Origin: JBFWML01 sp050251635
GTDB taxonomy: Bacteria; Campylobacterota; Campylobacteria; Campylobacterales; SZUA-545
Reading direction: 5' to 3'
DNA: 64,000 nt
Assembly: GCA_050251635.1 (NCBI GenBank)
Contig: JBFWML010000002.1
Span: 37,638 to 101,637 of the forward strand
Part shown: in pieces, positions 53,097-61,066 of the stretch
Layout: every line of letters begins with the position of its first letter
Numbering within the stretch: the first letter of the stretch is position 1
The notes under the pieces: model-generated
What the model saw: the letters and a program-made list of their open reading frames with translations, nothing else
Database searches by the model: none
Told to the model about the DNA's origin: nothing
Position numbers and translations under genes: made by a program

Positions 53097-53120
53097 AGTT
53101 GGGCTTTAATCGCCCCAACT
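53097..53120 (+). promoter_or_regulatory. Leader hairpin before selD
   Basis: AGTTGGG (53097-53103) pairs perfectly with CCCAACT (53114-53120) around a 10-base loop, ending about four bases before the AAGGAAGG that serves selD. It lacks a GG-starting loop and so is not SECIS-like. It could affect translation initiation or mRNA stability. Confidence 0.45.
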
Positions 53121-53133
53121 TCAAGGAAGGTGT

Positions 53134-54168
53134 ATGGCGGAACTCAAACTGACGCAATTTGTCAAAGCAGCAGGCTGAGCGGGGAAAATGGGTCCGGCGG
53201 ACCTGACACAAATTTTACCCGCAAGCACCGCGCAACAATCGGATGCCAACGTCCTGGTCGGCCCCGGCGACGATGCCGGGATTTACCGCTTAACGGACGA
53301 AATCGCCATCGTGCAGACGGCGGACTTTATCACCCCGGTGGTAAACGACCCTTTCGTGTACGGTCAGATCGCCGCGGCCAATTCGCTCAGCGACTGCTTT
53401 ACCATGAACGCCGAGGTCAAAACCGCACTGGCGCTGGTGATGTACGATAGCTGCCATGTGCCGCAAGATGCCCTGCGCGAAATTTTGCGCGGGGGTCAAA
53501 GCAAGGTCGAAGAGTGCGGCGGCGTGCTGCTAGGCGGCCACACGATCGACGATGTAGAAATGAAATACGGCCTTAGCGTCACGGGCGTAACCCATCCGAA
53601 AAAATACTGGCGCAACACCGGTGCGCGCGTTGGCGACAAACTGATTTTGACCAAACCGCTGGGCATGGGCATTTTGACCACGGCGGGCAAAGCGGATTTT
53701 GTCTCCAAAGCCGCGATCGACGAAGCAGCCGGTTATATGCGCCGCCTGAATCTGTACGCCATGCGCGCCGCCAAACAATACGATGTTTCTGCCTGCACGG
53801 ACATCACCGGTTTTGGGCTACTGGGACACGGGCTGGAGATGATCGGTTGTGATATTTCGTTTGAACTGGAATGGGCCAAAATCCCCTACCTAAAAACCGC
53901 GCTGGAACCGGCCAGCATGGGCATTATCCCCGCCGGAAGCCTTCGCAACCGCGATCACGCTGCGCCCTATGTGCGTTTTGAAACCGCCCTCAAAGACGAA
54001 GAACAAATGGTGCTCTTTGACGCCCAAACCAGCGGCGGACTATTGATTGCCGTTCGGGGTGATCAGGCTGAACAATGCCTAGATGCGATCCGTAAAAACG
54101 GGGATGAAACGGCGCGGATTGTGGGAACCGTGCGGGATCGCGGCGCGGCGCAGATTGTGGTGGGGTGA
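53134..54168 (+). CDS. selD: Selenophosphate synthetase containing selenocysteine
   Basis: Makes selenophosphate from selenide and ATP. The open frame downstream of 53178 lacks the catalytic N-terminus, but an ATG at 53134 with AAGGAAGG gives MAELKLTQFVKAAG-U-AGKMG, where codon 15 is TGA (53176-53178). U15-x2-K18 aligns with the C17-x2-K20 pair of E. coli SelD, so the UGA is read as selenocysteine. A hairpin follows. The full protein has 344 residues and the GPGDDAGI and GHTIDDVEMKYG motifs are intact. Sec-containing SelD is known in other bacteria, e.g. Haemophilus. Confidence 0.95.
53176..53204 (+). promoter_or_regulatory. Bacterial SECIS element in selD
   Basis: UGA at 53176-53178, then GGTCC-GGC-GGACC (53191-53203), a five-base-pair perfect stem with loop GGC. 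The loop starts 17 bases after the UGA and begins with G, which fits the published bacterial SECIS description (small loop with a G in its first two bases, 16-37 bases from the UGA). It would recruit SelB with Sec-tRNA. Confidence 0.8.
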
Positions 54169-54974
54169 ACAGTCTCACCGTGTCAAAAATTTGTGGAGTT
54201 TATGGATTTGAAATTACCAAACCCATTGAGTTCGACAATTTTAGGATCGTTCCTAGAGTATTCGATTTCCAACAAGCGCAAAAGCTGGCTTCAGACAACA
54301 ACTCATTTAACCTAACGGCAGCTATAGAGGCTGAGTCAATACCTGATTCTTTGATTGTTAATTTGGAGGCGATTCTTTCTTTTATTGAACACCAAAAAGT
54401 TGTTTTAACCGTTCCAATAGAAAATAAAAGACCTGATCCGTTTAAGCAGTTTAACGAAGTGTTGGTATTGGGTCGTCGTCATGCAAGAGGGGGTCAAGTT
54501 ATTATGCATGACACCTTTGCGGAACAGTCAAGGAAGATTTTTATTGAAAAGGCGCTTTCCAGACTTCAAGATGAAGATTTTTGTCGACAAACACAGTTTA
54601 GAAGTCTGTTTTTTAAAAAAGTTGAGTCATTTAGTCAGGTTTATATAGAGATTAATTATTTTCTTTTGTTTTCGGGTGTAGAGGCTTATGCAAGAACAGC
54701 CCTTGGCGATCAAAAAAGCAGAGCACCAGAGGTTTTGCTAACCATCTTTAATCATCATGGCCTCAAGGTTACGATCGACCAAATCATGCCCTTTGTGAGG
54801 CTTCGAAATAGTCTCTTTCATAACAATATGCACCGTTTGGCAAGTGATGAAACTACCGGACGAATGCTCTCGAGGTTTTCGAGGCTCGTTACATTGTTGA
54901 TTTTAAAAGTCGCGGACTTTGACGACGGAAGAATCAGATGGGACGGCTGGATGGGTCGGTATTGGTTTAAATGA
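54165..54974 (+). CDS. HEPN-type protein, AT-rich accessory gene
   Basis: 269 residues from a GTG overlapping the selD stop (GTG at 54180 is an alternative; no clear ribosome-binding site). The N-terminal half is beta-rich with a late-conserved look (YGFEITKPIEFDNFRIVP); the C-terminal half is helical and carries R214-N-S-L-F-H219, the R-x4-H RNase motif of HEPN domains. General layout resembles ApeA-like HEPN defence proteins. Base composition and codon use (many AAA, TTT, ATT, GTT) differ sharply from its neighbours, so recent acquisition is likely. Stop lies six bases from the tRNA-Sec CCA. Confidence 0.75.
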   Translation: MNSLTVSKICGVYGFEITKPIEFDNFRIVPRVFDFQQAQKLASDNNSFNLTAAIEAESIPDSLIVNLEAILSFIEHQKVVLTVPIENKRPDPFKQFNEVLVLGRRHARGGQVIMHDTFAEQSRKIFIEKALSRLQDEDFCRQTQFRSLFFKKVESFSQVYIEINYFLLFSGVEAYARTALGDQKSRAPEVLLTIFNHHGLKVTIDQIMPFVRLRNSLFHNNMHRLASDETTGRMLSRFSRLVTLLILKVADFDDGRIRWDGWMGRYWFK

Positions 54975-54980
54975 GTCATT

Positions 54981-55080
54981 TGGCGGGAAGGTGGAGGAAT
55001 CGAACCCCCCTTGGAAGCCAGCACTGGTCCCAACAACGGGTTTGAAGCCCGCGGCGCCCACCAGGGTCGCATACCCTCCG
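54981..55080 (-). tRNA. selC: tRNA-Sec (UCA anticodon)
   Basis: About 100 bases on the minus strand. The anticodon stem GCGGG/CCCGT holds loop CTTCAAA with anticodon TCA. A long D arm, a long variable arm (TTGG-GA-CCAG ... CTGG-CT-TCCAA) and T arm GGGGG-TTCGATT-CCTCC are present, and G73 with CCA is encoded. The eight-pair acceptor CGGAGGGT/ACCTTCCC has a C-C mismatch at the first pair and one G-T pair, which is odd. It lies between the HEPN gene and selA, antisense to both. Confidence 0.93.
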
Positions 55081-55100
55081 CATGGCGGAAGTTGGGCGAA

Positions 55101-55106
55101 AGTATA
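55101..55106 (-). promoter_or_regulatory. -10 box for tRNA-Sec
   Basis: TATACT on the minus strand, preceded by AGTT, about 20 bases upstream of the mature tRNA 5' end. It lies back to back with the selA leader. Confidence 0.45.
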
Positions 55107-55135
55107 ACTTCTTTAGAATAAACGCACAAGATTAA

Positions 55136-55152
55136 TGTCTTGGTTCAAGACA
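55136..55152 (+). promoter_or_regulatory. GGU-loop hairpin in selA leader
   Basis: TGTCTTG-GTT-CAAGACA, a seven-base-pair perfect stem (or six pairs with loop GGTTC), ending 16 bases before the selA ATG. E. coli selAB mRNA carries a SECIS-like element in its 5' leader that represses its translation when SelB and Sec-tRNA bind. This hairpin is in the matching place, but whether SelB binds it is not known. Confidence 0.5.
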
Positions 55153-55168
55153 CACAAAAGAGGTCACC

Positions 55169-56494
55169 ATGCAACTGCTCCGCGCCATCCCCAAGGTGGA
55201 CGTTTTGCTGGAAAATCCGGCGCTCAACTTCATTGCCCCCCGTTTAAAAACCCGGCTGATCCGCGAAACCTTGGAGGCTTTGCGCGCGGGTATTTTGGCG
55301 GGCGAGGTTAAAACCATCGACGAAGCAGCCTTGATTGATGAGGTCAAAACCCGTTACGAAAAGCTGATCGAACCCTCCTTTAAGCCGCTGATCAACGCCA
55401 CCGGCGTGGTGGTGCATACCAATCTGGGGCGCAGCATTTTGGATGCGGCCCTGATCGACGAAATCAAACCGCTTTTAACCGGTTACAGCAATCTGGAGTA
55501 CGACATTGCTGAAGGCAAACGCGGCAGCCGTTACACACACTTAGGCCGCCTGATGCGCGAGGTGCTCGGTTGCGAAGAGGTGTTGGTCGTTAACAACAAC
55601 GCGGCGGCGGTTTTTTTGATTCTCAACACCTTTGCGCAGAACAAAGAGGCGATCGTCAGCCGGGGCGAACTCGTCGAGATCGGCGGAAGTTTTCGTATTC
55701 CCGATGTGATGCGTCAAAGCGGGGCGGTGCTGCGTGAGGTCGGCACCACCAACAAAACCCATTTGAGCGATTATGAACAGGCCGCAAACGAAAACACCGC
55801 GCTTTTAATGAAAGTCCACCGCTCCAACTTCGCCATCAAAGGGTTCACTTCGGAGGTGGATTTTGCGGAGTTGATCGTGCTGGCGCGGGAAAAGGGGTTG
55901 ATCGATTACTTCGACTTGGGTAGCGGGCAACTGGTGGACTTGGGCGTGGGGGACGAACCGCTATTAACCGAACTGGCGGCGCTCAACCCGTCGTTGGTCA
56001 GCTTTAGCGGCGACAAACTTTTTGGCGGGGTGCAGGCGGGGGTGATCTTCGGCAAAAAGGCGCTGATCGACAAGCTCAAGAAAAACCAGCTTTTGCGGAT
56101 GCTGCGGGTCGATAAATTTACGCTGGCCGCGCTGGAGGCGACTTTGCGGCGGTACTTGGCGGAAAAGGTCGATGAAATCCCCACGGTTCGCATGATTAAA
56201 GCCCCAGTTTCTGCGTTAGAAATAAGAGCACGAAAGTTGACTAAACTTCTTTTACCTATCAAGTCCAGCATCGAAAAAACGCAAAACTTCGTTGGGGGAG
56301 GCGCGTTGCCCGAAGAGGCGATCGCGGGTTGCGCAGTGGTGCTGGGCGGAAACGTGGAAAACCTGCATGAAAACCTGCGCCTCAAGGGCGTGATCGCCCG
56401 CGTAGAAAACAACAAACTTTACTTGGAGATGCGCACCGTGTTTGATAACGATCTGAAAAAACTGGCGATTATCCTTAAAGAGGTGGTCGCGTGA
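55169..56494 (+). CDS. selA: L-seryl-tRNA(Sec) selenium transferase
   Basis: PLP enzyme that converts Ser-tRNA(Sec) to Sec-tRNA(Sec) with selenophosphate. 441 residues; INATGVVVHTNLGRS near 75-89 and the PLP lysine K283 in SFSGDKLFGG are intact. AAGAGG precedes the ATG. A short tract around 56205-56270 is more AT-rich than the rest of the gene. Four-base GTGA overlap with selB. Confidence 0.97.
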   Translation: MQLLRAIPKVDVLLENPALNFIAPRLKTRLIRETLEALRAGILAGEVKTIDEAALIDEVKTRYEKLIEPSFKPLINATGVVVHTNLGRSILDAALIDEIKPLLTGYSNLEYDIAEGKRGSRYTHLGRLMREVLGCEEVLVVNNNAAAVFLILNTFAQNKEAIVSRGELVEIGGSFRIPDVMRQSGAVLREVGTTNKTHLSDYEQAANENTALLMKVHRSNFAIKGFTSEVDFAELIVLAREKGLIDYFDLGSGQLVDLGVGDEPLLTELAALNPSLVSFSGDKLFGGVQAGVIFGKKALIDKLKKNQLLRMLRVDKFTLAALEATLRRYLAEKVDEIPTVRMIKAPVSALEIRARKLTKLLLPIKSSIEKTQNFVGGGALPEEAIAGCAVVLGGNVENLHENLRLKGVIARVENNKLYLEMRTVFDNDLKKLAIILKEVVA

Positions 56495-58329
56495 AACACT
56501 TGCTGATCGGCACCGCAGGCCATATCGACCACGGCAAAACCGCGCTCATTAAAGCCCTCACGGGATTTGACGGCGATCAGACCGCGCAGGAAAAAGAGCG
56601 CGGCATCACGATGGATTTGAGCTTCACCCATATGGACGACGGCGTGCAGAATGTGGCGTTTATCGACGTGCCGGGTCATGAAAAGCTGGTCAAAAACATG
56701 ATTGCCGGGGCCTTCGGTTTTGACTATGTGCTGCTCGTTGTGGCTGCCGATGACGGCATCATGCCGCAAACGCTCGAACACTTGGGCGTGGTGGATATGC
56801 TAGGCGTCGAAGAGGCGATTGTGGTCATTACCAAAGCCGACAAGGTGGGGCCGGAGCGGATCGATGAGGTCAAAGGGCAAATCAAAACCGCCTTCGAAAA
56901 GAACCGCCATCTTCGGCTGCATACCGTTTTGCCCGTGTCGGTGTTTCAGCCCGAGTCGATTGAAAAACTGCGCAAAACCCTCTTTGCTTTGCCGCCGCGC
57001 AAACGCAAAAGCGCCGGGTTTTTCCGCTACTACATCGATCGGGTGTTTGCCGCCAAGGGTTCGGGGGTGGTTGTCACCGGCACGGTGCTCGACGGCGAGG
57101 TCAAAGAAAAGGACCGCATTTTTGCCTTCGATATCGGCAAAGAGGCATCGGTTCGCAGCATTCAGGTACACGGACAAAGCGTCGAAAAAGCCGAAGCGGG
57201 CGAACGGGCGGCGCTAAACCTCACCGGCGTGGAGCACAAGCAGCTCGATCGGGGCGTGCTTTTGGGCCGCAAGGGATTTTTGCGCGGGTTCAATAAGGTT
57301 GACGCCTTTGTCCACGCCCTGCCGGGGCAAAAGCTGCGCCACAACAGCACCGTTCAGTTTTTCTGGGGCTCCAACCGCTGCGAAGCGAAGATGATTTTTC
57401 TCGATGGCGGGTTCGAGGCCGAAGAGGCCTTCGTGGAGTTTACGACCGACAAGCCGGTTTTTGCGGTCTTTGACGATCCGTTTGTCATCCGCAGCGACGC
57501 CACGACCATCGGCGGCGGCCGGATTCTAGGTCCGGTGGGCGACCCCATGCGCAAAGAGCAAAAGCGGGAGTTCCTAGAGGCGCTGCATCGCGGCGAAGTG
57601 CAAAAAGCCTTTGCCATTCTGGTGCAGGCCCACGCCAAAGGGTTCGGGCTGATCAGCTCCAATCAGCGCTTTGGCCTTTCCCACGCCGAGGCGCTCGAAG
57701 CGGCCCGCAAACTGCCCGGCTGCTATGTGGACGAAGCGGACTTGGTGGTGTATGACGCGCGGAGCAAAAAGCTGCTGCAACAGGCGGCGATGGCGATTTT
57801 TGATAAAAACCGCCGGGCGCTGCTTTCGGCGGCTACTTTGAGCCAGCGGTTTAAGTGGGCTAGCCGCGCCTTTGTGGAAAATGCGCTCCAAGAGCTGCTG
57901 GCGGCAAAAAAACTGCTGCTCGAAGAGGGGCTTTACCGCCACCCTGCGTGCGACGTCAAAGACGCCAAAGCTTACATCGAAGAGACGCTTTTTGCCCTGA
58001 TTGACCGCGCGGGACTGGCGCCGGATGCGCCCTACAATCTGTACGATTCGCTCGATCTCGACCGCCCCGAAGGGGACAATGCGCTCAAAAGCCTGACGCG
58101 CCAAGGCAAGGTTGTGCGGCTGGAGCACAACCTCTTTATCTCCGCCGGGAGCTTGCAAAAGGCGATGGAGCAGCTTCGGGCCATTATCAAAAAAGAGGGC
58201 TATGCCGACGTGCAAAACGTTAAAGAGCAGCTCGATCTCAGCCGCAAATACGCAGTGGCCTATTTGGAATATCTCGATCGGTTCGCGGATATTAAACGGC
58301 TGGAGAACCGCCGGATGCTGGCCGGTTAG
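56491..58329 (+). CDS. selB: Selenocysteine-specific elongation factor
   Basis: 612 residues. EF-Tu-like part with G1 GHIDHGKT (10-17), switch EKERGITMDLSF, G3 DVPGHEKL (about 70) and G4 TKAD; then domains II-III and, from about 380, C-terminal winged helices that bind SECIS hairpins. It brings Sec-tRNA to UGA codons followed by a SECIS, such as that in selD. Convergent four-base overlap with the next gene. Confidence 0.97.
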   Translation: MKHLLIGTAGHIDHGKTALIKALTGFDGDQTAQEKERGITMDLSFTHMDDGVQNVAFIDVPGHEKLVKNMIAGAFGFDYVLLVVAADDGIMPQTLEHLGVVDMLGVEEAIVVITKADKVGPERIDEVKGQIKTAFEKNRHLRLHTVLPVSVFQPESIEKLRKTLFALPPRKRKSAGFFRYYIDRVFAAKGSGVVVTGTVLDGEVKEKDRIFAFDIGKEASVRSIQVHGQSVEKAEAGERAALNLTGVEHKQLDRGVLLGRKGFLRGFNKVDAFVHALPGQKLRHNSTVQFFWGSNRCEAKMIFLDGGFEAEEAFVEFTTDKPVFAVFDDPFVIRSDATTIGGGRILGPVGDPMRKEQKREFLEALHRGEVQKAFAILVQAHAKGFGLISSNQRFGLSHAEALEAARKLPGCYVDEADLVVYDARSKKLLQQAAMAIFDKNRRALLSAATLSQRFKWASRAFVENALQELLAAKKLLLEEGLYRHPACDVKDAKAYIEETLFALIDRAGLAPDAPYNLYDSLDLDRPEGDNALKSLTRQGKVVRLEHNLFISAGSLQKAMEQLRAIIKKEGYADVQNVKEQLDLSRKYAVAYLEYLDRFADIKRLENRRMLAG

Positions 58330-58733
58330 GCGCGCATCCAGTTTTCGTGGCTGTGGCCCTTTTTCTTTTTGGGAGCCAGCAGAGCGCGCACGGCGCTTAA
58401 AACCTCTTCGGCAATGACCGGGCTTTGGGTAAAGACGATCGTGCCTTCGGTGTCGATAACCATGACGCTCTCTTCAGGCATATCGCACCGCCGGGCAAAC
58501 TCGCCCTCCGGGTCGAGCAGTATTTCCGCCCCGCTACAGGGCGCGCATTCAATCCCCGCCAGCCAAACCTTCTTTTCGTGTTCGGCTAGATTTTGGGCCA
58601 AAAACCCAAGGGTTGCTTCATCGCAGCGGTAGCAAAGCACCTGATGGCGCAGATTCATCATGCCCACGATCCTCTCTTGACCTTGGGCGTTTTTCAGGCG
58701 CACGGCGGGCGCTTCGGTTCCGGTTTTTCGCAT
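58326..58733 (-). CDS. Redoxin-like protein of unknown function
   Basis: 135 residues, cytoplasmic. The ordering of strands and the late VIDTEGTIVFTQSP...ALL resemble a peroxiredoxin/AhpC fold, but the usual peroxidatic PxxxT/SxxC motif is missing. Instead there are C34-x2-C37 and C63-x2-C66 plus C83. C63-A-P-C66 could be a redox or metal site. The C-terminal KKKKGHSHENW may bind metal. Placement after selB may be chance. Confidence 0.65.
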   Translation of the reverse strand: MRKTGTEAPAVRLKNAQGQERIVGMMNLRHQVLCYRCDEATLGFLAQNLAEHEKKVWLAGIECAPCSGAEILLDPEGEFARRCDMPEESVMVIDTEGTIVFTQSPVIAEEVLSAVRALLAPKKKKGHSHENWMRA

Positions 58734-58794
58734 GGCAACCCCTTTTTGGGGTTATGCTAGTTTAAAAACGGGGGCCCCATTGCCCGTTAAATCA

Positions 58795-59451
58795 TCAACC
58801 GGCGGTTAACGCTCCGCTTTTAAAGCGGTACAGACCGTTTTTCACCCGCTCAAGCGCCCCGGCGTCGATGAGGTCTTTAAAGAGCCGGATGACGGTAGGT
58901 TTACTGACGTCGATCGCCTCCATAATATCGCCGTAGGAGCCGTGAAAGAGGTTTTCCTCGTCCAGATGGTTGATCAAAAACTGCAAAATCTCAATCTTTT
59001 TACCCCCCAGCAGCAACCCCAGCGCGTTGATCAGGTCGCGGTAGTGGCCCAGCTCGCGGCTTTGAACCACGGGCAGCAGCGCCTTGTGGATCGAGGCGAT
59101 CAGCTCTTGGACGTTGATGGGTTTGAGAATGTAGCCGTCCACCCCCTGACGGATCGCTTCTAGCAGATACTCCGTGTCGGTAAAGGCGGTGGTAATCAGC
59201 GTGGGCACGTCACGGGTGCTGAGCTCTCTAAGGTTTTTGATCAGCTCCAAGCCGTTCATCCCCGGCATCAAAATATCGGTTACGATCGCATCGACCCGGT
59301 GGGCTTTAAAAAGTCTCAGCGCCTCTTTGCCCTCTTCGGCCACCATCACTTCGCCAAAAAAGTCACGAAGGATTAGCGCAGTCTGGTCCCGAACATCCTT
59401 CTCGTCTTCCACATACAGCAACGTTGTCTTTTTCAAGAGCGAGAAGTCCAC
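58795..59451 (-). CDS. Response regulator with winged-helix output
   Basis: 218 residues. GTG at 59451 with AAAGGA seven bases upstream; an ATG at 59481 is possible. Receiver with EDEKD and phospho-acceptor D59 in VTDILMPGMNG, Lys in LKPI. The C-terminal part (about 140-215) is a helix-turn-helix reading DIMEAIDVSKPTVIRLFKDLIDAG, similar to RepL-like or MarR-like winged helices, not OmpR or NarL. Its first 89 bases lie within the kinase gene upstream. Confidence 0.85.
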   Translation of the reverse strand: MDFSLLKKTTLLYVEDEKDVRDQTALILRDFFGEVMVAEEGKEALRLFKAHRVDAIVTDILMPGMNGLELIKNLRELSTRDVPTLITTAFTDTEYLLEAIRQGVDGYILKPINVQELIASIHKALLPVVQSRELGHYRDLINALGLLLGGKKIEILQFLINHLDEENLFHGSYGDIMEAIDVSKPTVIRLFKDLIDAGALERVKNGLYRFKSGALTAG

Positions 59452-61066
59452 AATCTTTCCTTTTGCTTGCCGGCAGCTCAATGGTAAACAAGGCGCACGG
59501 CTGCAGCTTTGATGAGCCCATTTTATGCCAGATGTTCTTAACGCTTAAGCGCCCGTTCATTTGTTGCTCAATAATCTGCTTAGACATATACAGCCCGATG
59601 CCCGTCCCGTGGGATTGGTGCTTGGTGGTGAAATAGGGGTCGAAAATCCGGTCGATCACATTGGCGGGAACGCCGCCGCCGTTGTCCACCACGTCGATAA
59701 CGGCCCAGGGCCGCCCCTCGATGCGGCGGCTGGAGAGGACGATGAGGATTTTGCGATCGCTCTCGCGGTTGGCGATCAGCGCGTCGCGGGCGTTGGAGAG
59801 CAGGTTTAAGATCACCTGCGAAAACTCGTTGCTAAAGCCCTCCAGACACAAGTCGCTGCGGACTTTGAGGGTGATTTCGATGTGGTTTTGCGCAAAGAAG
59901 CCCTCAATCAACGAGACCGCTTCCTTCACGCCGTGCAGCACGTTGAACATCTCCTTGCGCCGTCCGGGCTGAAAAAAGTTGCGGAAATTCTCGATCGTCT
60001 GGGACATCTGCCGGGCAATGCGCAATCCTTCGGCGCTCTGCTGCTCCACATAGGCGCTATCCAGCCGTCCGAGCATCTGCTTGGCCTGAAAACCCTGAAT
60101 CAGGACGCTCAGCGCGTTGAGCGGCTGGCGCCATTGGTGGGCGATATTGGCGATCATTTCGCCCATTGCCGCCAGGCGCGACTGCTGATACATAATGCGG
60201 TCTTTTTCCTGGGAGTTTTTCACCTCTTTGGCGATGCGCCGTTCGAGCTGTTCGTTGAGCAAGCGCAGCTCGCGGGTTTTTTCCTCGACCTCCTCCTCAA
60301 GACGGTGGTGCAGCCGCTGGATATTGCCCGCGATCGCCAAGGAGAGCAGCAGCGCAAAAAGCACAATCGCCACAATCAGCGCCACGATCGCTCTGGAGGT
60401 CACCGCAGAGATCCGCTCCGTGCGCCTTTTTTCTTCCATGGCGGTGTCCAGATGCAGATGCACCAGCTGGCTTAGGTGAATCTCCACCGACTTAACCGAC
60501 GGGTAGAGATCGCTTTGAATAAGCAGCAACGCTTCGTCGCGCCGCCCTTGGCGAAACTGCGAAAAGATCGCCTCCAAAAGCGCATCCACCCGCTTGACGC
60601 GCTCTTGGGTCTGGGCGATGAGGCGGTTGGATTCGTTGACGTTTTCAACCGTGCGCCGGGGAAAAAAGCGGCCCAGTTGCGTGTGCGCCCAGCCGATGAG
60701 CCAATTGGTATGGGCCGGCTCTTTTTGATCGCGGTACTCCTGCCAGTATTGGGCAATCAACTCCCGGGCCAGCGTCACCACCTCGCCGCCGCGCTCGACG
60801 TCGATGGCAGATCGCTCCACTTCGCGCAGGGTGTCCAGCACGTTGATGGCGTAGGTCTCTTTGATCCACTCCAGTTTGACCACCGAAACGGTGTGGCGGG
60901 CGTAAAGCACTTCGTAATCGTGCTTGATCGTGTAAAACTGCAGATGCGAAAAGCCGCCCACCAGCAGCATCCCCGTAGTCATCATCACCACCAGCAGCCG
61001 GGTTTTGACCGGCAGGGAGATGCGGTCAAGCAGCGGGTTTTTCCATAGCCGTTTCACGGTCCCCAC
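59363..61066 (-). CDS. Sensor histidine kinase with long 3' overlap
   Basis: 567 residues. Membrane helices at about 22-45 and 224-247 enclose a helical periplasmic sensor of about 180 residues; a coiled coil follows (about 255-295). H310 is in the Campylobacterota-type IAHQWRQPLNAL; N-box NLLSNARDAL and G2 HGTGIGLYMSK are intact. After the normal end (FTIELPAS, about 525) the frame runs on for some 40 Cys-rich residues, 29 of them over the start of the regulator gene. Sits in an operon with a binding protein. Confidence 0.87.
   Translation of the reverse strand: MGTVKRLWKNPLLDRISLPVKTRLLVVMMTTGMLLVGGFSHLQFYTIKHDYEVLYARHTVSVVKLEWIKETYAINVLDTLREVERSAIDVERGGEVVTLARELIAQYWQEYRDQKEPAHTNWLIGWAHTQLGRFFPRRTVENVNESNRLIAQTQERVKRVDALLEAIFSQFRQGRRDEALLLIQSDLYPSVKSVEIHLSQLVHLHLDTAMEEKRRTERISAVTSRAIVALIVAIVLFALLLSLAIAGNIQRLHHRLEEEVEEKTRELRLLNEQLERRIAKEVKNSQEKDRIMYQQSRLAAMGEMIANIAHQWRQPLNALSVLIQGFQAKQMLGRLDSAYVEQQSAEGLRIARQMSQTIENFRNFFQPGRRKEMFNVLHGVKEAVSLIEGFFAQNHIEITLKVRSDLCLEGFSNEFSQVILNLLSNARDALIANRESDRKILIVLSSRRIEGRPWAVIDVVDNGGGVPANVIDRIFDPYFTTKHQSHGTGIGLYMSKQIIEQQMNGRLSVKNIWHKMGSSKLQPCALFTIELPASKRKDCGLLALEKDNVAVCGRREGCSGPDCANPS

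Noticed and set aside
53188..54168. selD as a truncated protein starting at 53188
   Set aside because: This start lacks the conserved U/C-x2-K catalytic N-terminus and has no ribosome-binding site; the in-frame TGA with SECIS explains the data better.
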